From: Linnemannia hyalina
Lineage: Eukaryota > Mortierellomycota > Mortierellomycetes > Mortierellales > Mortierellaceae
NCBI GenBank assembly: GCA_019671135.1
Contig: JAHRHY010000002.1
Span: 186,001 to 250,000 of the forward strand
Length of the DNA: 64,000 nt
Reading direction: 5' to 3'
In this document: positions 11,545 to 23,738 of the stretch, piece by piece
Layout of the letters: the number at the start of each line of letters is the position of its first letter
Position numbering within the stretch: position 1 is the first letter of the stretch
Notes under the pieces: model-generated
What the model was told of the DNA's origin: nothing
Seen by the model: the letters and a program-made list of their open reading frames with translations, nothing else
Database searches by the model: none
Position numbers and translations under genes: made by a program

Positions 11545-12929
11545 AGAAACGGCCTGTCCCCCTCCCCCCTTTTTCTTATATAGGGTTTAGAATAGTCAAA
11601 CACCTGAATAGACAACACTAATCTCTTAGAATTTACTCCAACGATACCCTCCTCAATTGCCTCATTTGTTTGCTTGTTTGTTTTATTGCCATTTAGTTTG
11701 TTACCAAGGGGGACACGAAGACGTGGAAAAGGATGTGGCCCGAACCACGCGACATGCAATGTTGATAGTATGGTGTTTACTCATATCCATATGTCCATCC
11801 CTAGTCTCCATCCCTGTCCCCATCATATCCTTTTTCTTCCTTCTTTCCTTCGTCAACATGCGGATAGGTAGATGGAAACAAAAAGAAAATTAGGGATAGC
11901 TTTTCGTCAGGAAAAGGAGAAGACTGGGTCTCTTGACCTCTATCTTGGTCCTTTCTTGCCTTTGTCCTTCCTGCTTTTCCTTTGTCCTGCCTTTCCTTCA
12001 TCCTTCGTCCTTGGTCTTTGTGCTCACCCCCCATCTATCAAACCTTTGCCCGACGCCCACCTTTCCTTTCGTGGCCTTTCCTTTTTCTTTTCCTTCGTCA
12101 TTTCGTTTTATCCCCTACTTCGAGGACACTCATCCATCTCTGTCTTGAAATGGAATCTTGTCACAAGACGACTTTTCTTTCCTACGGTTTCCTCCCTCCA
12201 CCCCTTTGTAGCCCTCGAGCAAGACGACTCGAAGGATGTCAACCCCCCCTCCTCTCCCCCACCTTCCTCATACTCCTCATCTCCTCATCATCCCCCTTTT
12301 ACTTTCCTACTTTCCCTCCTCTTTTTCCGTCCTAATTTTCCACCACCCCCCAACCCAAAGTTCTTGATCCACGATACTTGACATTTGTTCTTGTATCCCT
12401 TATTTGTCCCTCAACTGCAACACAAAACGTCAGATTGCAAGTACAGAGAGGGCCTCGATTTCCGTAGAAGCCCTAGACGTTCCCTTGGAGTGGATCACTC
12501 ATGGTCCTCTTTTCCATCCAAAGAGTAAAGATGATGTCCCAAAACTTTCAACCAGCCCTTTTCTTCAAAGAGAAGGCAAGACGAAGAGGACGCTCATTGT
12601 GACCATATTAGGGATTCAATTGGAGGGGGCGAAGTTGAGGGGAAGGAAATGGAGCCTAGGGAGGGAGGTGCAAGAAAGGAAACCCAAAACAAGAGTGGGA
12701 GAGTTGGGGTTGTAGTGGAGTCAAGTGGGTGCCCATTGGATTGATTGCCTTGTGTCTTGTACTCATATCCTGATATCTCATTTCTGGTTCATGTGGTGCA
12801 AGATTTGTGCCAGGGCTCGTCTTTTTCTTTATTAGGTCGTGTGTTTCTATGTCTTGTACATTTCTTTTTCGTTTTTTTCTTTCCTATTTTCCTCAACTCT
12901 TCATTGTTCACAGTTTTTCTTCTTTCCTT

Positions 12930-12984
12930 CACCCGTTCTTCCTTCTTCCCCTCTCACCCGTTCTTCCTTCTTCCCCTCTCACCC
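12930..12984. repeat. 25-bp tandem duplication in the protease leader
   Basis: Two identical 25-bp pyrimidine-rich units (12930-12954 and 12955-12979), beginning CACCCGTTCTTCC, are followed by the first five bases of a third. They lie about 70 bp upstream of the protease start codon. Confidence 0.9.
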
Positions 12985-13017
12985 ATACCTTCCCTTCCTC
13001 TCTCTTTTCACACACCC

Positions 13018-13041
13018 AAAAAAAAAAAAAAAAAAAAAAAA
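13018..13041 (+). repeat. A24 homopolymer just before a start codon
   Basis: An uninterrupted run of 24 adenines ends ten bases before the ATG at 13052. It should form part of the mRNA leader if transcription starts in the C/T tract upstream. Confidence 0.9.
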
Positions 13042-13051
13042 CAACCGCAGA

Positions 13052-15569
13052 ATGCGTTTCGCTTCCGTGATCCTGCTGTCCACAGCAATTTTACTCTTCT
13101 CTACCAACACAAACAACCAAAGTCCAAGCTTCGCCGCCGCCCAAGTTTCCGTCCCCGGACGCTTCCGCCCTCACCTCTCCAGCTACTACCACTCCGCTGC
13201 CCCGGACTCCAATGCAAGACCCATCTCGCTGTACCGACCCTACCTGCGTTACTCCTCGTCTCAGGAACGAGATGCGCAAGGACCCCCTGCGACACCTGTG
13301 ATGCAGATGCCACATATGGACAACGCCCAGCTCCTGAACGACGAGACCAATGCCCGGGCACAATTGTTGGCCGAGGGTGGGGCTGACGATGGGTCGTACC
13401 GGTTTGGAAAAGCTGTCGCCATGGATTCCTTGGGGTTTCCGTCTACCCTTTCCAGTGGTCGGTGGACGCACCTCAAGAAGCAGCGCCTCTCTCCCAACGA
13501 CAATGAGGAGGACGGGGAGGAGGAGGATGTGATGGTATGGCAACTCGAGATCCAGTCCAAATCCGCCCTCTCTCTGAACCTGATCTTCTCCGACTTCCAC
13601 CTCCCCCCTCGTTCCGAATTCTACATCTCCTCCAAGACCCACCTCCTGGGGGCCTTCACCCCCGAGGTGAACAACAAGGCGGATAGAGTCTTTGCGACGG
13701 CTCCCCTGGGAGGGGATCGATTGTTGTTGGAGTTGTATCTGCCGAGGCTGGATTTCGTTCAGGGCACAAGACCGAATTTGGAATTGAGCCATGTGATTCA
13801 TGGGTATAAACCTACTCTTCTCGCTGCGTCGTCTGACTTGATGGCGAAAGGGATGAGGATGGCCGATGGGTCCATTGCTCCGCACTCTCACCGCAGACGA
13901 CGAAGTGGACGAGGTGGGCTGAGGGAGCAGACATCGTATGCCAACCCATTGAGCGATTGGAACCAGCACTCTGTCTCTATGGATGGTACAGAGGACGAGG
14001 AGGATGGACCAGTGAGAGCAATGTCGGGCAAGTGCAACCTCGACGTAGCCTGCCACCTGGACGAGTACCACGACCAGTCACGAAGCGTCGGTGCTATCTT
14101 GTCCGAGTACAACCAAAAGTACTGCACCGGCGCACTCATCAACAATGTACGCCAAGACGGTCGCCAGCTCTTCCTCACTGTAAGTTTTCCATTCCCTTCA
14201 TGTGTGTGGTGGCGGTTGTTGCCGTTATCTCACTCTCGTGTCCCTCCTTGCCCAGTGGTCACCCTTCTTTTTTGTCATTTATTTTGTTTGGGCGTTTTTT
14301 TTACACGAGGCATGCATGCACATGCACAATTACACTCTACTGCCCCCCCCCCCTCCCCTCCTTTTTTTTTCCTTGTTACCCAAATCTAACACATGCATAC
14401 CTCTTCCCTATCTTCTCTATCCTTCCAAATAGGCAAACCACTGTTCGGGGTTCGCAGATACATCGGCCCACTTAGTCATGTTCAACCACGAAAAGATCCA
14501 ATGCGGGTCCGCCCCCGAGGAAGTGAACGAGCACGACACAGCGATGGGACTCATCAAGCTGGGGAACTATTTGAATTCTGATTACACGCTGTACGAGATT
14601 GTGGAGACCATCCCGGATGCGTACAATTTGTATCTCTCCGGGTGGTCCGCTTTGCCGGAGGCGCCGATGAGTCGACCCAGGTTCCCAGAGGAGGAGCCGC
14701 AGAAGCCTGAGGAGCCTGAGACTCCTGGAGATGGTGATGATGATGATGACGAGGAAGCTGTGAGCCCCTGGAGAACTATCCGCCGCAAGCCCCACAAAGA
14801 CGAGCCCACACCCCCAGCACCCGAAGACCCTTCACTCACAAAGATCCCCGTCGTCGGGATCCACCACCCCTCAGGCGACTCGAAAAAAATATCCTTCTTC
14901 TACAACGGCACCCTCCTTCCAGTCTGCTGGTCCGAATGCATGTACAAAGAAAAATTCCACTGGCAGATCCCTCGTTGGGACCAAGGTACCACCGAACCCG
15001 GGTCCAGCGGGTCCCCACTCTTCAACGCCGACAAGCGGATCGTAGGCCAGTTACACGGAGGATCGGCTAGTTGTTACAACAGGAACGGGTATGATGTGTA
15101 TGGAGCCATTTTTGCGAGTTTCTTGAGCCCACCCAAGATCAAGAACCGACTTGCGACGTATTTGGATCCGGAGGGGACAGGGGCCATGGTCTTGGATGGA
15201 TATGGGTTGGAGCAGGCGAGACGGGAGTCGAGACAGCGGCATGGGCCTAATCCTCCACCTTACCCGCAGCCTCCGCAGGAGGATGATGATGAGGAGGACG
15301 ATGATCCCTGGGCTCATCCTACACTCGAGAAGCCTCTGACTTGGACGGAGGAGGATTACTCGCACTCTGACAGTCCATCACACGGACGCTACCGCCACCA
15401 CCACCCACACCACCGCCACCGTACCGGCAATGTCGATCGCCTGAACAAGTTCATGAACAAGTTCATGAACAAGGTCTGGCAGGACATTATCCAAGGCTAC
15501 AACAGCATCGATGCGGCGTCGTCAGATGTTGGTGAGGGCCAAGTCTCCTGCGACCAGTTCCAGGACTAG
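13052..15569 (+). CDS. Secreted trypsin-fold serine protease, lysyl-endopeptidase-like
   Basis: Exons 13052-14179 and 14433-15569 (phase 0) give 754 residues. Residues 1-30 form a signal peptide. A propeptide-like region of about 350 residues follows and includes a basic run (HSHRRRRSGRGG) that could be a processing site. The catalytic triad is visible: His379 in LT-ANHC, Asp411 in EHDTAMGL and Ser568 in EPGSSGSPLF. The motifs and the CxxDVACH start resemble Achromobacter-type lysyl endopeptidases (S1 family). Residues about 460-510 are an unusual acidic, Pro-rich insert (GDGDDDDDEE) between the Asp and Ser motifs. The C-terminal 130 residues are acidic, then His-rich (RYRHHHPHHRHR), with a short NKFM repeat. 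It probably digests extracellular protein; cleavage after Lys is inferred from family only. The intron splits the sequence right before the catalytic His motif. Confidence 0.88.
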
Positions 15570-15833
15570 ATCTTCCTTCCTCTTTGTCTTCCTGTGCAAG
15601 CTCTTTTGATATCTGTCTGTATATATACGGCTTCATCTTGGTAGATAGTACATCTCCCATAGAGCAGCTCCCTTCCTTTTCTTTTCTTTCCTGTCCTTGC
15701 TTGCCATAAATACCATACTTATCATAACTTATTATAGCTTATATAAAATACACATATTTTCTTACTTTATTTACCTCATCCTTCTACAGCTATCCCGTCC
15801 CGCAAAAAAAAAATGAGGAGTCTTCGAGTTCTC

Positions 15834-16946
15834 CTAGTTCTTAGCGTCCCGGAACTCGGCCTCCTTGGTAAGCTTTGCAAACTTCTTGGTCTTGACGTTT
15901 CTGAGGTTGACCGAGGCCGTCTCGATTCCGAGGTCGACCGCTGCGGTGTATGCGTTGATGGCGCCGTCAAAGTCTCCTGTCTGCTCGCTGATCACCGCCA
16001 AGTTGAACTATTGTCATCACAAATGAGGTTAGATGTGGTTAGATTCGTATCCATCTATATCTGTTCCGTCCTGCTTCGTAATGAACATTTTGCGCAGCAA
16101 AGATCCCATCGTCGGAGCTCCACTTCAATCCCCCCCCCACCTCCTCATATCCACCGCTCCTAAAAAAAAAGATACCTGGATCTCAGCGTCCTGAGGGGAA
16201 ATATTAGCAGCAGCCTGGAGATGCCTCAAGGCCTCGTCCAGGTTCGAGTTGAGCTTGATGTGGGCGGTGGCAATGTTGGTGTGGACATCTGCGTGGTGTG
16301 GGGAGAGCTTCAAAGATTCCTGGAATGAGTTGATGGAGGACTGGAAGTCGCCGAGTTGGAAGTAGCAGACGCCCATGTTGTAGTGTGCCGCCGCTATTTG
16401 TTTTGATGTGGATGAGAAGGGGAGGAGGGGGATTAATCAATGTGTTTTTTTGGACGTGTGTGGCGGAGGAAGAGAGTTGGGAGGCCGTTGGGGGGGGAGT
16501 TCTTCCTTTAGAAAGCATGTGGAATTGGTATCCATGTAGCATTTCGGAACAAACAGCCAAGGCAACCCTGTCCCGAAAAAAAAACCTCAAATCGTGAGGA
16601 GTCACCAATACATACCAGTAGGCCGCACGTTAATACTCTTCTGGAAGGAGCTCATGGCCAAAGGCAACATATTATTAGCCTGGAAGGAGACACCCTCATC
16701 CATGTACTGCTGAGCCTGGTCCAACGAATCATCCGACTTGATCGAGAAATCTGCCAAGGACGTTGCGAACCCCTGCTTCTGCTGAGTGTTGTTGTTCTTG
16801 AAGGCGGAGGAGGTAGTGGCATCGGGTTTGGCGAGGATCGAGAATGAGCGTGCGGCAGGTGCGAGGACAGAGCGGATGAGGGTCCTCCTGGAGACCGCGG
16901 AGAGGAGGGAGCGGGCGATGGTGGAGTTGGTCCTGAAGGCTGCCAT
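15834..16946 (-). CDS. Mitochondrial TPR-repeat protein
   Basis: Three exons on the minus strand (16946-16616, 16393-16176, 16007-15834) encode 240 residues. The N-terminus is rich in Arg, Ser and Ala and lacks acidic residues (MAAFRTNSTIARSLLSAVS), as in mitochondrial presequences. From about residue 85 onward come tetratricopeptide repeats, for example YNMGVCYFQLGDFQSSINSF and a second, AVISEQTGDFDGAINAY. The protein ends KEAEFRDAKN. TPRs bind partner proteins, so an organellar scaffold or assembly role is plausible, but no specific homologue is recognised. Splice phases (1, then 0) are consistent. The ATG at 16946 is preferred over an in-frame upstream ATG at 17045 because it gives the presequence directly. 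Confidence 0.83.
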
Positions 16947-17133
16947 TGTAATCCTTGTGTGATTTCCCGAGAAATGTGTCGTGAATGGTTTGAGAATGTC
17001 GCTCTTCGCTGATCTGTCAAAAGGCGGAGGACGGTGAACAGTCAAGGACAGGGGCGAAGTAGTGATTAAGGGTTATTCGTTTGATTGCTAGATTTTCATT
17101 TCCTCCGCACTGCACTTGTGCAAAACATACCTA

Positions 17134-17645
17134 TTATTTTTCAGAGCTTTGCATCCACGCCTGCCAAGTACGAACCCACAGAGACACAAAAACGACAGTA
17201 ACCGTCCGCGCATGATCGCCCATCAATCTACAAAGATAGGAAAGAAGAAAGCACCACAGGCAAGATCGAAACAATCGGAGGCAAACCACAATGAGTAGAC
17301 CTCGCCCGGTCGCCTTAGAGAACAATTCCTTTCTCGCCACAAGCCGAGTTCCAAAGAGCATCCCCTCCTCCAGAAAACACTCCAATACGTTCAAAAACCA
17401 CCGCCCTGTCCCGTCCACTTTGTGACGCATTTCGGCCCTCCTCAACCTCCCCCTCAACGCCTGAATTTCAAGACCTTGCGGACCAAATCGTCCCAGTGGC
17501 ATATCCTCGACGACTCTCCTCCTTGTCGGATTGAGTGCGATTGGATCAAATCCGTCGATCGCGCGGCCAGACACAACACTACACGCTATAGTCGAGGAAG
17601 GCGAAGAAGAACGAGAAAGATGGGTCAAACTCTTCTGACTGACCC

Positions 17646-17676
<31 letters not shown>

Positions 17677-17784
17677 CTTCTTCTCGTCGTCGTCCGACAG
17701 CTCTCGTTCTTTCACCCATCGATGCCATGACCTATCTATAAATCCTCCAGCTTTTTCGTCCTGTGTGCCGCGAGCACACTCCAC
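17134..17784 (-). CDS. Hypothetical protein with acidic run, 5' end unresolved
   Basis: One minus-strand frame carries a Glu-only run (ten Glu after DDDEKKE), then a Ser-rich piece. A region with coding character follows: RRRVVEDMPLGRFGPQGLEI, then ECFLEEGMLFGTRLVARK. Its end reads as hydrophobic sequence. Codons upstream remain open to about 17815 without an ATG, and the frame then meets a stop at about 17818. A start or first exon is therefore missing. A donor-like GTAAGC near 18096 and a plausible peptide at 17906-18020 may belong to an upstream exon, but I could not join them in frame. A 73-bp candidate intron (about 17299-17227) near the 3' end would change the C-terminus. No family recognised. 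Confidence 0.35.
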
Positions 17785-18427
17785 GATATTCCAATCATGA
17801 CTCTTGTTGTAAGATTCATTCTTTCAAATTCCTCCTGTCAGATCCCGCTCGAGGGCTACTCTCAGTTCAGGTTAATCCCCCCTCCTGTGACCTCCTAGTT
17901 CTACATCAACGAGGATCTATAGATCTGAACTCCCGATTCCCGAAAACATCCGTCGACAAAACTCTCAAGGACCGTATCGCCGGTAGTTGTTGTTTCACTC
18001 TATCATCCTGATCGATCCCCCCCTCCCGCGTGCGGTGGCGGCGTTTTCTTTTTTTTTCGTTTTCGTGCCTTTGATGACGACGATGGGTTCGCTTACCTGC
18101 TCGGTTACTCCATTGTATCAACGCAGTACGCGTTTTTTTTTCCGGCTATGCGAAGAAGGATGTTCTTTTGTTATCGAAGTAATAAAAATATACACTTTTT
18201 TTGAACGAGTAAACAGGATATGATGGGAGAAATATGAAAGTTGTGGTTTATTTACAAAGTGGGAGTAGGTGGGCAGGATAAAGGGTAGCAGAAACGCAAG
18301 AAAAGTAAAGATATGTGTGTATGAAGAACAAGCAAATGTCGGTGGTGATTGGGAATAACAACGAAGAAAGTGAACGAAAAAGGGAAAAAAAGAACAATGA
18401 CAGCGAAACCGTTAGACAGCGCAAACC

Positions 18428-20051
18428 CTATGGGTAGGAGGGCTGAGGCTGGCTCTGACCAGGGTGGTGCTTGTGCTGTGGGTGTGGATGGGAATGTTGG
18501 TGATGCTGGTGATGCTGCTGTTGCTGCTGTTGCTGGTGGTACTGTGCCTGTTGCTGGAGGACCTCCTCCTGTCTCAATTGCTGCCGGTGGTGGTGAACCT
18601 GGTAGGCGGTAGGGTGGTTGGGTCCGTATCCTGCGCGCTCGTCGTCCTGTCCATCAATGCCACCCTTCTCCGCCGCCTCCATGGCTGCAATCTCGGCGGC
18701 CGTCAGAAACCGTCCTCCTGGTCCACGTGGGCGTCGCATTGCGTGCTTGTGGCGCGACTCGTGAAGGTACTAATTTTTTTTTTTTGGGTTTGCACAACAT
18801 AACAAAGGAGAGAGATATATATGAGTGTGAGCCATGAAAGGGGGTGGTTGGACGATATAACATGGTGTATGGTGTGGTCCGCTGCATTTTGTGTTCCCAG
18901 TGGTCCTGTTCCTGTTGCTGTTGTTACCTTGCGGCCTCGTTGAAGCAGGCGGTTTTCTGCCTCCAGACTTGCCCTGGCAGCCCTGCGCTTGAGGATGCGA
19001 TGGTACTAAAGAAGAAAAAGAAGACAGTGGAACAACCAGGTTAGTGACAATTCACGTATAAAATGAAGACAATGATATATACACCATGGACAAGAGGAGA
19101 AGGAAGAGAATAGGGAGACCAAAGAAGGAGAAGGGAGGGAGGGAGGAAGGAAGGAAGAAGAATAGGAATAGGAGAAGGTGTCTGTCTGTCATCCCTGTCA
19201 CTCGGATCATCGATTGCGTGGGTATTTGCAGGTGTTATTAATATCATCCTCAGTCAGCCAAGGTTCAGATCCGATGGCAAGACAGAGTGAGTTGAAGGAA
19301 ATAAAAGAAATCGAGGATGATGATAGGCTGCCCAATGCAAGCCAATCATCTCGCTGTAGTCATTATTCCTCGGTCGCGTCCAACGAGGACGAACCTGAAC
19401 CAAACAATCCTTCTCGACCCTTTTTCTATTCTACGGTTCAAGCATAACCTGTAACTCTACATGACATATAAAAATAATGCAGTTGGCAATAAAGAAAAAA
19501 GGTTGACCCGAGAATTGGTGTGGTAATAAGAAGAGGGGATTTGGTGGAAGAGCAGACTGGGAAGGAAACGAAGGAAGTGAGAGTGGCGGGAGGGGGAGGA
19601 ATGAAATCATCCAGAAAGGCTTCACTGGGGGGGGTTTTCCTTGTTCTATTTCTGAGGAAGGTGAGAACGAGAAAGTGATCAACTCACCTGCTTGGCGTTG
19701 ACATAGAGAGGCTCTTCTGGTTCCTCCACCCGAGGCGAAGCGACTTGACCGAGGACGTATCCTGGGGGCATCATGCGCTATTATTGGACAGAGAAGAAAA
19801 AGTCTCATCAGTTCCGTAAGAACGAATAAGCTCCTCTTTACAACATGAACAAACGCTCTTTGTTGTTATAATCAAGGTCTTACGGGATCGACGACGAGGA
19901 CGCTGCCCATGGCGCTTGCGTAGGCGGGGTCAAAGTGGTGGGAGGAACTGGCCTCTGAGGGCTGAGGGGAGGATGAGGAGGTGGGAGGTGCTGGAGAAGG
20001 GGAGGGATGGGCTGTTCCCGTTGGTGAGGTCGGACCTGAGGACTGAGTCAT
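18428..20051 (-). CDS. HAP2: CCAAT-binding factor subunit A (HAP2/NF-YA)
   Basis: Four minus-strand exons (20051-19884, 19777-19688, 19005-18928, 18769-18428) give 225 residues. Residues 75-100 match the NF-YA subunit-association segment (EEPLYVNAKQ, then YHRILKRRAARASLEAENR). Residues 113-133 match the DNA-binding segment (YLHESRHKHAMRRPRGPGG). The C-terminus is Gln/His-rich (QYHQQQQQQQHHQHHQ). NF-YA completes the heterotrimer with the histone-fold subunits HAP3 and HAP5 and contacts CCAAT in the minor groove. Every intron is phase 0, and two fall inside the conserved core. The ATG at 20051 is the first in the Pro/Ser-rich exon; that exon's frame continues upstream, so an additional 5' exon is possible. 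In the core, RRAARASLE replaces the usual RRQARAKLE. Confidence 0.9.
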
Positions 20052-20565
20052 GACTGGGTGAGAGCTGGGCGCCTTGTTTGGGTTGGTTCCTGCGTTTGTC
20101 CTTGATGGGTAGTTTGCTGTCTGATTGGCGGTGGCAGTGATGGTCAAGAAGAAAGAGCGAGAGGGAGAGAGAGAGAAAGTAAAGACTATGATTGATTGGC
20201 AATGACGACAGAAAAAGAAAAAAGGAAGAATGAGAAAGAAAACAAGAGGGGAAAAACAAAGAGGAGGACAAACAAACCAGCCTGACTGACTCTGGTCTAT
20301 CTGATTTGATTTTTCTTTTGTTGGAGGAAGATATGTGTGAGCCCTGGATGGCTGACAGATGAATGCGTTGCAAGTCCAAGAAAGGGAAAGAAACAACAAC
20401 AGGCGACAGAGGGAAGAGGAACAGGGCAAAGTCGCATTTGCTGCTTGCTGTCTGTTGCCCTGCCTCACTCACATGTACTGCACGTCCTGGTATGTGAATG
20501 TGAATGATACACACGTACAAGTCTACAAAACTGCGCAGATGGAACGAAAGCATGTCCCTTCTTTG

Positions 20566-20798
20566 CCAATGGCTTGCCTAGTAGATAGTAGGAACAATGG
20601 ATGCTCTTCGCCCCAAAGTCATCTTTATTCACGCAGGTTCATATATTAATTAGTTCACGAACCCCCAATGGCCTTCCAATGGCTTATTCGCTCTCTAACC
20701 AGCTTTGTGGTAGCCACGATGCTGCTGAGTACAGCCCACTTCCGAGCTTTATTTCTTGTGCTGCTGTTGAAGGGAGCCTAGAATGATCGTTGGCCAAT
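20566..20798. promoter_or_regulatory. Cluster of four CCAAT boxes upstream of HAP2
   Basis: CCAAT occurs on the plus strand at 20566, 20665, 20676 and 20794. Each is followed by G or C and then G, fitting the extended NF-Y preference CCAAT(C/G)(A/G). They lie 515-750 bp upstream of the HAP2 start and read ATTGG with respect to that gene. Feedback control by NF-Y is an inference. Confidence 0.4.
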
Positions 20799-23692
20799 CG
20801 AACCAAAAGGAAGTGAATTTGCTCTCTGGCTAAAGTGAAAAACGTGCTAGAGGACACATCTGGCATCAAAAAAACACAATGACATGTCACACTGTCCCTC
20901 CAGGGAGTAAACACTACGATGGCCTACAGAACAAAATGGGTGCGTAGTTCTCGATTTCTTCTTTCCTGTTCGTAGACATCTCGTAGAAAGACAACAACCA
21001 ACATTATAACCTGTGCGAGAATGAGTGCGTGGGCAAGAATAGGTATGCTTTGTTGTTTCTTTTTTCTTAGTGTACCATTGTGAATGTCTTTTGGCTTTTT
21101 TTACCTGTGCTCCAGCAGCGCAAGAGTGTGCACTAGACGCTTGAGACGACACGCGCTGTAGTTCACGCATCTTTGCTAGTGTTCATAGGCGCTTTTCCCT
21201 AAACACCTCGGTAATAATTGAGGAAGTATGGTTGGACCGTGGGTAGGGGTACAGCTTCTGGCTTCTGTGTTTGTAGTCTGTACTTTAGACGTGCGTATGT
21301 GAATCTGCAACAGTGTGAACTTGGTTTGGCTTTTTAAATGAGAGACCTGACATCCGTGCCTACCCCTGCGCCAGAGAGGGGTGATCCTACATATCCCCTA
21401 TGATGATGATGATGATGATAAGGCATGAATAGGTTTCTCGCACAACACAGACACAACATGACTTTTGACCCGTAAGCAAACAAGGAATGCGTCTTTTTTT
21501 TCCCTCCCTTCCTGAGTGTTGCTCTCGATCTCAGCCACTCTAATCAGATAGCATATTCCCAGAAAGAAAGCAAGGCAAAGGAATAAAGAAAGGGAGAAAC
21601 CAAAGGGTCTAGGGGGTGCAATGTCCAAGGGCAAGGGGTTGGAGTGAGTTTGAGGGACAATTGCCAGGAAGGCAGCAAAGTGCATCCCATCCTATTCTCG
21701 GGCTCCAAAAATAAAAATAATGCCGGACCCATTGGATCACCAAGCAATTAAATTACTTTTTTTTCTTTTCTTGCATTGTAGGCTTAGGTGTTTGTTGTTG
21801 TTGTTTGTTTATGTTTTCTGCCTTGGTGCTGATTTTCCCGCGGTAAGGCATGTTGCGCCAGTTTCTAACAGAAAGGATGTATCCTGACGGGAAAGGGAAA
21901 AAATATTTCATGGTGACCATTCTTCCCTGCTGGGGGCGGGGCGGGTGGTCAAACCGCATTTTTCGCAGAAGAAAGGAAAAGGGAGAGAGAGGAGGAAGAA
22001 ACGGCGGAGCGGAACAAAAACATGTTTCCCAAAAGATCAGCCAGTCAGGTCGGCAAGGATAGAGGGCGGGGTCTTTTCTGTTCATAATTCAGCAATTACT
22101 GGATCCATTGGAGGTGTGTAGGGTTCATCTGGATCGGAAAGCGAATGATACCTGTACCTGAGTATCCTATTTATTGATTCATTCATATATCATGCCCCTA
22201 TGCTTTGCTGGAAATGAAAAATGATGCCAATGATGCTAATGGGTTGGATGAACTTGCATGATTGCAGTGGTTGTATTTGTTGGTTGCATAGATATGATAT
22301 ATGATTGTGAGGATGCGAACCATGCCATGCTATGCCATGCCATGCCATGCTATGGGCTATTGTTATCGTTGATTGATTGCATTTGCTCTTCCTTCATTTT
22401 CATTATCGATCAACGATCTCACGTTTTTTTTCTTTCTCTTTCTCTACTCTTTTCCTCTGTCCTCGCAACTCCTCTTCGTACTTTCCCAACGTCAGTGCTT
22501 GCTCTCAGTCTCTCTTTTCTTTTGTTTTCTTTTTTTGCTCTCACATACCTGCTTTGTTTGTCCTTTTGTTTGAAACGTGGATCTACTTTTCGAAACTGTT
22601 GATTTGCAGTGCGCATGGCGATAGAGTGGTGTGCCACTGAGGAAGGAAAGGGGTAGCACATGTGTAGTAAAGGTGTCTAGAGCGTTGACACCACACAGTC
22701 CAAGTCCAAGCCAGACAGCAAACATGACAAAACTATCCAGCAAGCAAAGCAAAGCTGACGCTCATTCCTTGTTTGTTTCTGCTTTGTTGTTTGTTGGTAT
22801 GTTTTGCATTGCCTTTTTTTTCCTTCTCTTCCCCTGTTTGCGTTTGTGTCTGGCCTGATTTTCTTTGTGTACAACAAGTGTGTCTTTGATGCCCTTTTCG
22901 AAAAACCTTGTTCCTTGTTGGTTGATGCATGCGCAAAGCGCGCAGGTAGAAGAAGAAAAGGAGAGGCGCTCCAGACTGACCCATGCCTCCATCTCTGTCT
23001 ACATCCCCCCCACCCTTCTCCTTCTTGTTATTTTATTTTCAACTCCTTCGATTTGCAAACAAAGACAAAGACAGAGAGACGGAGGCAGGAGCAAACAGGG
23101 GATTGTAATATGTAATAAAGGCCCAAGCCCATCTCATTGCCTTTTTATTATGATACAAGAAACCCAATACTTGCTTAAAATAAATGAGAGACCGAGAAGC
23201 GAGAAGGGGGGCGACAATAAGAGAAAGAGCGAGAGAACGAGAAGGAGGTGGGGGGTTTTTTTTCATTCATGCTGGAAAAAGCAATTGTTTGCGTTGCGTG
23301 TGAAATAATCCCTAATGAGTGTATGATACCTTCCTTGCCTCGCCTTTGATGATTGCTTAAGCAATGCGATGCGATGCGATGCAAAACGGAGAAGGGGAGG
23401 AAGTTGAGAGAGGAAGAGAGACAGGTAGATAGGCTCCTGCATGTTGTCGGGCAAGCAGGTAAAATAAGCAGGTAGGATAGAACATGGCAGTGCAGGGCTG
23501 AAGTATTTGAATTTGGAGTAGAAGGTTGTTCTGTACTGTTCTCTGTCGGTTGAGTTTGTTCGATTGTGTCGACTGTCAACAGAGGCGCGGCATTAAAGGA
23601 CAAACGACAAACAATAGAAGGAAATAGCATTCGTGCAATAAAATATTGCTGAGCAAGGCAGAGTAGAGCAGGCAAGACTGATCGACCCTCTC

Positions 23693-23738
<46 letters not shown>

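Larger units (their letters stand above)
11545..13051. other. Intergenic and pyrimidine-rich leader of the protease gene
   Basis: 11890-12330 and 12840-13010 are C/T-rich on the plus strand; the second block leads into the protease start at 13052. The leader contains a 25-bp direct tandem duplication and an A24 run (listed separately). A frame of about 100 codons at 12404-12715 has no recognisable content, and I do not call it a gene. Confidence 0.55.

Noticed and set aside
12404..12715. A 103-codon plus-strand frame before the protease
   Set aside because: No recognisable content, no leader and no homologous motif; insufficient to call a gene.
13091..14071. A 326-codon minus-strand frame opposite the protease propeptide
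   Set aside because: Antisense shadow of the protease exon; there is no domain and no pyrimidine leader on that strand.
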